From NCBI RefSeq assembly GCF_937890665.1, contig NZ_CALADU010000261.1:1-9815 (forward strand): a stretch of 9,815 nt of DNA. The letters run 5' to 3'. Origin of the DNA: an uncultured Subdoligranulum sp. (GTDB lineage Bacteria; Bacillota_A; Clostridia; Oscillospirales; Ruminococcaceae). Each line of letters begins with the position of its first letter. Within the stretch, counting starts at the first letter, position 1. A program made the position numbers and the translations under genes. Of the stretch, positions 6,901 to 9,815 are shown one piece after another. The notes under the pieces are model-generated. The model saw nothing but the letters and a program-made list of their open reading frames with translations. It did not search any database and was not told where the DNA came from.

Positions 6901-7434
6901 GCAAAATACCTTGACTTGGTGGATGCCACCAACGGCAACGTCTGGGTAACCACCGGGAACAAGCAGGTCACTATCTACTGGCCCTTCCCCGAAGGAACCG
7001 ACGCCAGCACCACCTTCTATGTGGCGCACTTTGACGGTCTGGACCGCGACAAAGATGTGGCAGGTATGACCACCGAAGTGAACGATGCCACCGCAACCTT
7101 GATGAATGTCAAGACCGACCAGTACGGCGTCTACTTCACCACCAGCAGCTTCTCGCCCTACGTGCTGGTATGGGATACCACTACGACTTCCGGCGGTGGC
7201 GGCAGCCATGGCGGCGGTGACGGCGGTACCACCAACAATAACAACAACACCAACAACAATACCACCACGGTCAATGTGACCAGCACCGCTGTTGCGCAGC
7301 CGCAGGCTACCACGGCGGCAATCCCCCAGACCGGCGACGCTATGCCGGTGGGTCTGCTGGGCGGTTTGGCAGCGGCTGCCGCTGCTGGCTTTGCAGCACT
7401 GTTTGTGATCCGTAAGCGCAAGCAGAACGGCTGA
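3839..7434 (+). CDS. Large cell-wall-anchored surface protein (IPQTG sorting signal), frameshifted in the signal peptide
   Basis: This is a sortase-substrate-type surface protein, probably an adhesin-like molecule covalently anchored to peptidoglycan. AAAGGAGG at 3821-3828 points to ATG 3839, which begins a typical signal peptide (MRTGKNGFRRITAMLC) but reaches TGA at 3896. The long frame continues from about 3890 to 7434. Dropping one TG of (TG)3 at 3884-3889 joins them into 1197 residues, with a likely cleavage after PTAVFA (residue 26). Numbering is from this repaired form. Residues 27-135 are rich in Asp, Glu and Thr with three DGDT repeats. Residues ~515-595 form a Listeria-Bacteroides (InlB B-type) repeat ending in LTLYAQWKK. 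About 950-1112 match the domain often found before the anchor in clostridial surface proteins (VTIYWPFPEGT, SFSPYVLVW). A Gly/Asn/Thr linker, IPQTG (1161-1165), a hydrophobic segment and RKRKQNG follow. As sequenced it may be off, a pseudogene, or contain a sequencing error. Confidence 0.85.
4048..4092 (+). repeat. Three tandem 15-bp repeats encoding DGDTT/DGDTI
   Basis: The units GATGGCGATACCACC, GATGGCGATACCATT and GATGGCGATACCACC lie head to tail at 4048, 4063 and 4078. They encode DGDT-type acidic repeats in the N-terminal low-complexity part of the surface protein. Unit length is a multiple of three, so copy changes would keep frame. Confidence 0.9.
7228..7269 (+). repeat. Asn/Thr trinucleotide-repeat linker before the wall anchor
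   Basis: Runs of AAC/AAT and ACC codons encode an Asn-rich, Thr-rich linker just after a Gly-rich stretch. Such flexible spacers commonly lie between the exposed part of a sortase substrate and its sorting signal. Confidence 0.8.
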
Positions 7435-7465
7435 TTGTTCCGCAGCACATTTTCCAAGGCATTCT

Positions 7466-7500
7466 GAGCCGGAGCCCCGTAAGGGCTCCGGCTCTTTTTT
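7466..7500 (+). terminator. Intrinsic terminator of the surface-protein gene
   Basis: A perfect 12-bp stem (GAGCCGGAGCCC with GGGCTCCGGCTC), loop CGTAA, is followed by T6. It begins about 30 bases after the surface-protein stop. Confidence 0.95.
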
Positions 7501-7554
7501 GGTTTCTGCCTGCCAAATGTTGTCAAAACAACGTACAGGACGGCCTCGATGGGG

Positions 7555-7560
7555 TATAGT
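7555..7560 (+). promoter_or_regulatory. Probable -10 box of the lactate dehydrogenase gene
   Basis: TATAGT lies 48 bases before the start codon, after the upstream terminator. The hexamer 17 bases upstream (CGTACA, 7532-7537) is a weak -35. A short dyad GTTGT-CAAA-ACAAC at 7519-7532 overlaps that region and could be an operator. Confidence 0.4.
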
Positions 7561-7608
7561 GGGGAGGCTGAACGCACATACTACCCCAAAAGGAGGCACC
7601 GCCCTGTT

Positions 7609-8604
7609 ATGAAGATCATTTTTTACGGTACGCGGGACTATGACCGCCTGTACTTTGAACTGTTGGCAGCCGACCCGGAATATGGCTGCACCATGAAATT
7701 TTTGGCCGCCAATCTGGACGTGGACACCGCTCCGCTGGCCGAGGGCGGCGACGCCGTCTGTGCTTTTGTGAACAGCGATTGCTCCGCCCCCGTGCTGGAA
7801 GCGCTGGCCAAGGTGGGCATCCGGCTGTTGCTGCTGCGCTGCGCCGGGTTCAATAACGTGGATCTGGAAGCCGCCGCCCGGCTGGGCATCACGGTGCTGC
7901 GGGTGCTGGGGTACAGCCCCGAGGCCGTGGCCGAACACGCCATGGCGCTGGCCCAAGCGGCCAACCGACGCATCTGCAAGGCCTATATCAAGGTACGCAA
8001 CAACAACTTTGCGCTGGACGGTCTGCTGGGCCACACGCTGTACGGTTCCTGCGCGGGCATCATCGGCACGGGACGCATCGGCGCGGCCATGGCCCGCATC
8101 TGCCACGGCTACGGCATGACCGTGCTGGCCTATGACCAGTACCAGAACCCCGAACTGGAGGGCATCGTCCGCTATGTGGAGCTGGGCGAACTGCTGCGGG
8201 CGGCCGATTTGGTTAGCCTGCATTGCCCCCTGAACGCCGACACCCATCACCTGATCAACAGCGCCACCATCGCCCTGATGCGGGATAACGCCATTCTTGT
8301 CAACACCAGCCGGGGCGGCCTGATCGACACCGATGCCCTCATCGACGCGCTGCGCCACCGCAAATTTGCCGGGGTGGGTCTGGACGTCTACGAGGATGAA
8401 GATGGGCAGGTGTTTGAGGATTTCTCGGACGATGTGCTCCACAACGAGGTGGTGCCGGTGCTGCTGAGCTTCCCCAATGTGGTCATCACCAGCCATCAGG
8501 CCTTCTTCACCCGCACAGCGCTGCAAAGCATTGCCATCACCACGATGGAAAACGCCCGGGCCTTTGACCGGGGCGAACCCCTTGTGAACGAAGTCAAGGC
8601 CTGA
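7609..8604 (+). CDS. D-lactate dehydrogenase (D-2-hydroxyacid dehydrogenase family)
   Basis: This cytoplasmic enzyme, 331 residues, most likely reduces pyruvate to D-lactate with NADH, regenerating NAD+ in fermentation. The Rossmann nucleotide-binding loop is G153-TGRIG158 in AGIIGTGRIGAA. The catalytic triad falls at the numbering usual for this family: R235 (NTSRGG), E264 (YEDED) and H296 (TSHQAFFT). The VLGYSPEAVAEHAMAL segment and the TSHQAFFT ending are typical of fermentative D-lactate dehydrogenases rather than glycerate-type relatives. AAAAGGAGG at 7588-7596 fixes ATG 7609; an in-frame ATG at 7549 precedes and overlaps the probable promoter and is unlikely. A ridA gene follows after 69 bases with no clear terminator, so some co-transcription is possible. 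A related 2-hydroxyacid such as 2-hydroxyisocaproate remains a possible substrate. Confidence 0.9.
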   Translation: MKIIFYGTRDYDRLYFELLAADPEYGCTMKFLAANLDVDTAPLAEGGDAVCAFVNSDCSAPVLEALAKVGIRLLLLRCAGFNNVDLEAAARLGITVLRVLGYSPEAVAEHAMALAQAANRRICKAYIKVRNNNFALDGLLGHTLYGSCAGIIGTGRIGAAMARICHGYGMTVLAYDQYQNPELEGIVRYVELGELLRAADLVSLHCPLNADTHHLINSATIALMRDNAILVNTSRGGLIDTDALIDALRHRKFAGVGLDVYEDEDGQVFEDFSDDVLHNEVVPVLLSFPNVVITSHQAFFTRTALQSIAITTMENARAFDRGEPLVNEVKA

Positions 8605-8610
8605 CGGGGC

Positions 8611-8639
8611 TTTTCTTTTGCCACGGGATGCGGTACAAT
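8611..8639 (+). promoter_or_regulatory. Possible promoter of ridA
   Basis: TACAAT at 8634-8639 is a good -10 box and lies 35 bases before the ridA start. The sequence 17 bases upstream (TTTTCT, 8611-8616) is only a partial -35 match. Confidence 0.35.
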
Positions 8640-8673
8640 ACAGACAGAAATTCCCCAAAAGGAGTGGTTTGTA

Positions 8674-9045
8674 ATGAAACGTATCGTCACCGACAAGGCC
8701 CCCGCCGCCCTTGGCCCCTACGTGCAGGCTGTGGATACCGGCACCGTCGTCTATTGCAGCGGCCAACTGGGTCTGGACCCCGCCACCAACACGCTGGCCG
8801 ACGGCGTGGCTGCCCAGACCCGCCAATCCCTGCAAAACCTGCAGGCGGTGCTGGCGGAAGCCGGGTTGGATCTCTCCCATGTGGTCAAAACCACCGTCTT
8901 TGTGCAGGATCTGGCGGACTTTGGTACCGTCAATGAGGTCTATGCCGAACTGTTCGGCGACATCTACCCCGCCCGCAGCTGCGTACAGATCGCCGCGCTG
9001 CCCAAGGGCGGTCTCGTGGAGATCGAGTGCATCGCCGTGCGGTGA
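8674..9045 (+). CDS. ridA: RidA family enamine/imine deaminase
   Basis: RidA (YjgF/YER057c/UK114 family) hydrolyses reactive enamine/imine intermediates such as 2-aminoacrylate made by PLP-dependent enzymes, releasing ammonia and a keto acid and so protecting PLP enzymes from damage. It is a small cytoplasmic protein that forms trimers. The protein has 123 residues, the normal family length, and ends in the family signature with the substrate-carboxylate-binding Arg at R101 (YPARSCVQ) followed by LPKGGLVEIECIAV. The N-terminal AALGPYVQA and CSGQLGLDP motifs are also present. AAAAGGAG at 8657-8664 supports ATG 8674. It lies downstream of D-lactate dehydrogenase on the same strand. No convincing terminator is seen right after it; the hairpin at 9187-9214 may serve. 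Confidence 0.95.
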   Translation: MKRIVTDKAPAALGPYVQAVDTGTVVYCSGQLGLDPATNTLADGVAAQTRQSLQNLQAVLAEAGLDLSHVVKTTVFVQDLADFGTVNEVYAELFGDIYPARSCVQIAALPKGGLVEIECIAVR

Positions 9046-9186
9046 GAACCGTCAAAAGGGAGGTTCGGATTCAGCGGCTGCGCCGCGTCTCCTGCATGGC
9101 CGGGTTGCGGTGCCCGCCTCAAAAGGCGCCCCTTACAACGGTGCTCATAAAACAGTAAAATTAAAAAATCCCGATTTTCGGGGAGA
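9046..9186. other. Gene-free junction, probably containing a mobile-element end
   Basis: GC-rich sequence downstream of ridA changes to AT-rich sequence at about 9140-9150, then leads into the terminator of the serine recombinase. Such recombinase genes usually lie at one end of their element, so an attachment junction is expected in this interval. I could not identify the crossover bases. Only weak hairpins are seen in the GC-rich half. Confidence 0.4.
9163..9182 (-). terminator. Intrinsic terminator of the serine recombinase gene
   Basis: On the minus strand, CCCGA-AAA-TCGGG is followed by ATTTTTTAATTTT, about 22 bases past the recombinase stop. A 5-bp GC-rich stem with a T run is a plausible Rho-independent terminator. 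Confidence 0.65.
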
Positions 9187-9214
9187 AAACGGCGTGACTT
9201 CGGTTACGCCGTTT
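9187..9214. terminator. UUCG-capped hairpin between convergent genes
   Basis: AAACGGCGTGAC pairs with GTTACGCCGTTT (12 bp, one G-U) around a TTCG tetraloop on the plus strand. CTCTTT follows on the plus strand and TTTTCT on the minus strand. It could help end transcription from ridA. The minus-strand recombinase stop codon (9204-9206) lies inside its right arm. Confidence 0.55.
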
Positions 9215-9815
9215 CTCTTTGCGTCAATAAACTCAGCGGAATAAAACCTGCACCATCATAATAGATTTCGATTTTCTGCTGACGTTTACCCGAAGATTTA
9301 TCCGGTGCGCTTACATAAATAGCACTGACCATATCTCGCAGAGCATCCGGTGTCAGCGAATCTAAATCCTGATAGTGTGTTGCTTTTCGGATAAACTTTT
9401 CCAGCCGTTCACTCTGGTGCTCTTGATCTTCAATGCTCTTCTGAAGCTCTACAGCGTCCATTCTGAGTTTTTTCTGTTCCTCCTCATAATTTGCACTCAT
9501 CATAGAGAAACGTTCATCAGACAGCTTTCCTTTTGTATTATCCTCATAAATCTTCACGAACAGCCTGTCCAACTCTGAAATTCTCTTTTCAGCCTGTGTA
9601 AGCTGTTTTTTCCATGCCTGAATCTTTTCCTTGCTCTCCATGCTCATACTTTCCTGAACAACTGCACGGAAGTGAGCTTCATAGCGGAGGATATAGCTGA
9701 TGACTGTTTCCATGTGCATCCACACCATATCTTCCAAAACGACTGCTCGGATATAGTGGGATTTGCATTTTTCATCGTTTTTACGATGTGTGGAACACTC
9801 GAAGAAATCCTGTCT
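9204..9815 (-). CDS. Large serine recombinase (TndX/TnpX-like), C-terminal part, 5' end outside the window
   Basis: This is a site-specific recombinase of the large serine family that excises and integrates clostridial conjugative or mobilizable elements. The frame is open to the right edge, so the catalytic resolvase domain is not visible. About 203 residues remain. They start with the end of the zinc beta-ribbon (ECSTHRKNDEKCKSHYI), continue through a coiled-coil-rich segment (roughly KEKIQAWKKQLTQAEKRISE to QEHQSERLEKF), and finish with a DUF4368-type tail (LTPDALRDMVSAIYV, then KIEIYYDGAGFIPL). Base composition is far lower in GC than in the left-hand genes: one hand-counted 60-base line (9481-9540) has 21 G/C, against 43 in 8041-8100. 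This suggests recent acquisition with a mobile element extending to the right. The family is secure; the specific element is unknown. Confidence 0.9.
   Translation of the reverse strand, partial: RQDFFECSTHRKNDEKCKSHYIRAVVLEDMVWMHMETVISYILRYEAHFRAVVQESMSMESKEKIQAWKKQLTQAEKRISELDRLFVKIYEDNTKGKLSDERFSMMSANYEEEQKKLRMDAVELQKSIEDQEHQSERLEKFIRKATHYQDLDSLTPDALRDMVSAIYVSAPDKSSGKRQQKIEIYYDGAGFIPLSLLTQRETA

Noticed and set aside
5512..8880. A 1122-codon open frame on the minus strand
   Set aside because: It lies antisense to the surface protein and D-lactate dehydrogenase, has low-complexity Gln/His/Gly-rich content, no ribosome site and no recognisable domain. It is an artefact of codon bias in the sense genes.
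9062..9072. GGTTCGGATTC resembling a tRNA T-arm, a common integration site
   Set aside because: No acceptor stem, anticodon arm or D-arm could be laid out around it.

Overview
The window looks like chromosome of a GC-rich gut Oscillospiraceae/Ruminococcaceae bacterium (Faecalibacterium, Subdoligranulum or Gemmiger-like). This is inferred from high-GC metabolic genes of clostridial type with strong AGGAGG ribosome sites, a low-charge sortase-type surface protein, and a clostridial-type large serine recombinase at the right edge. Genus assignment is tentative because nothing could be searched.

Layout, left to right. (1) 1-422: the 3' end of an NADPH-dependent glutamate synthase flavoprotein, closed by a clean intrinsic terminator. 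(2) 484-658: a non-coding stretch with three consecutive long imperfect hairpins, not explained by any gene. (3) 695-1825: a membrane-anchored YkuE-type metallophosphoesterase with its own terminator. (4) 1959-3749: two tandem tyrosine-recombinase paralogues. The first keeps Arg/Lys/His-x-x-Arg/His but is cut off just before the nucleophilic tyrosine by a 54-nt hairpin followed by T6. The second is full length but has lost most catalytic residues. (5) 3839-7434: a large cell-wall-anchored surface protein (IPQTG sorting signal). Its signal peptide is broken by a frameshift at a (TG)3 run, and losing one TG would restore an intact 1197-residue preprotein. (6) 7609-8604: D-lactate dehydrogenase with a complete active site. 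(7) 8674-9045: a RidA-type deaminase. (8) 9204-9815, minus strand: the C-terminal part of a TndX/TnpX-like large serine recombinase, in much AT-richer DNA. It probably marks the end of an integrated mobile element whose boundary lies between about 9046 and 9186.

How it fits together. The two outer metabolic blocks (glutamate synthase plus phosphoesterase; lactate dehydrogenase plus RidA) look like ordinary chromosome. The centre is accessory: decayed recombinases, palindromes and a mosaic surface adhesin. Nitrogen assimilation, NADH reoxidation by lactate formation and 2-aminoacrylate detoxification are normal functions for an anaerobic fermenter. The most unusual items are the recombinase pair with its palindromes, the frame-broken surface protein beside it, and the triple-hairpin leader at 484-658.
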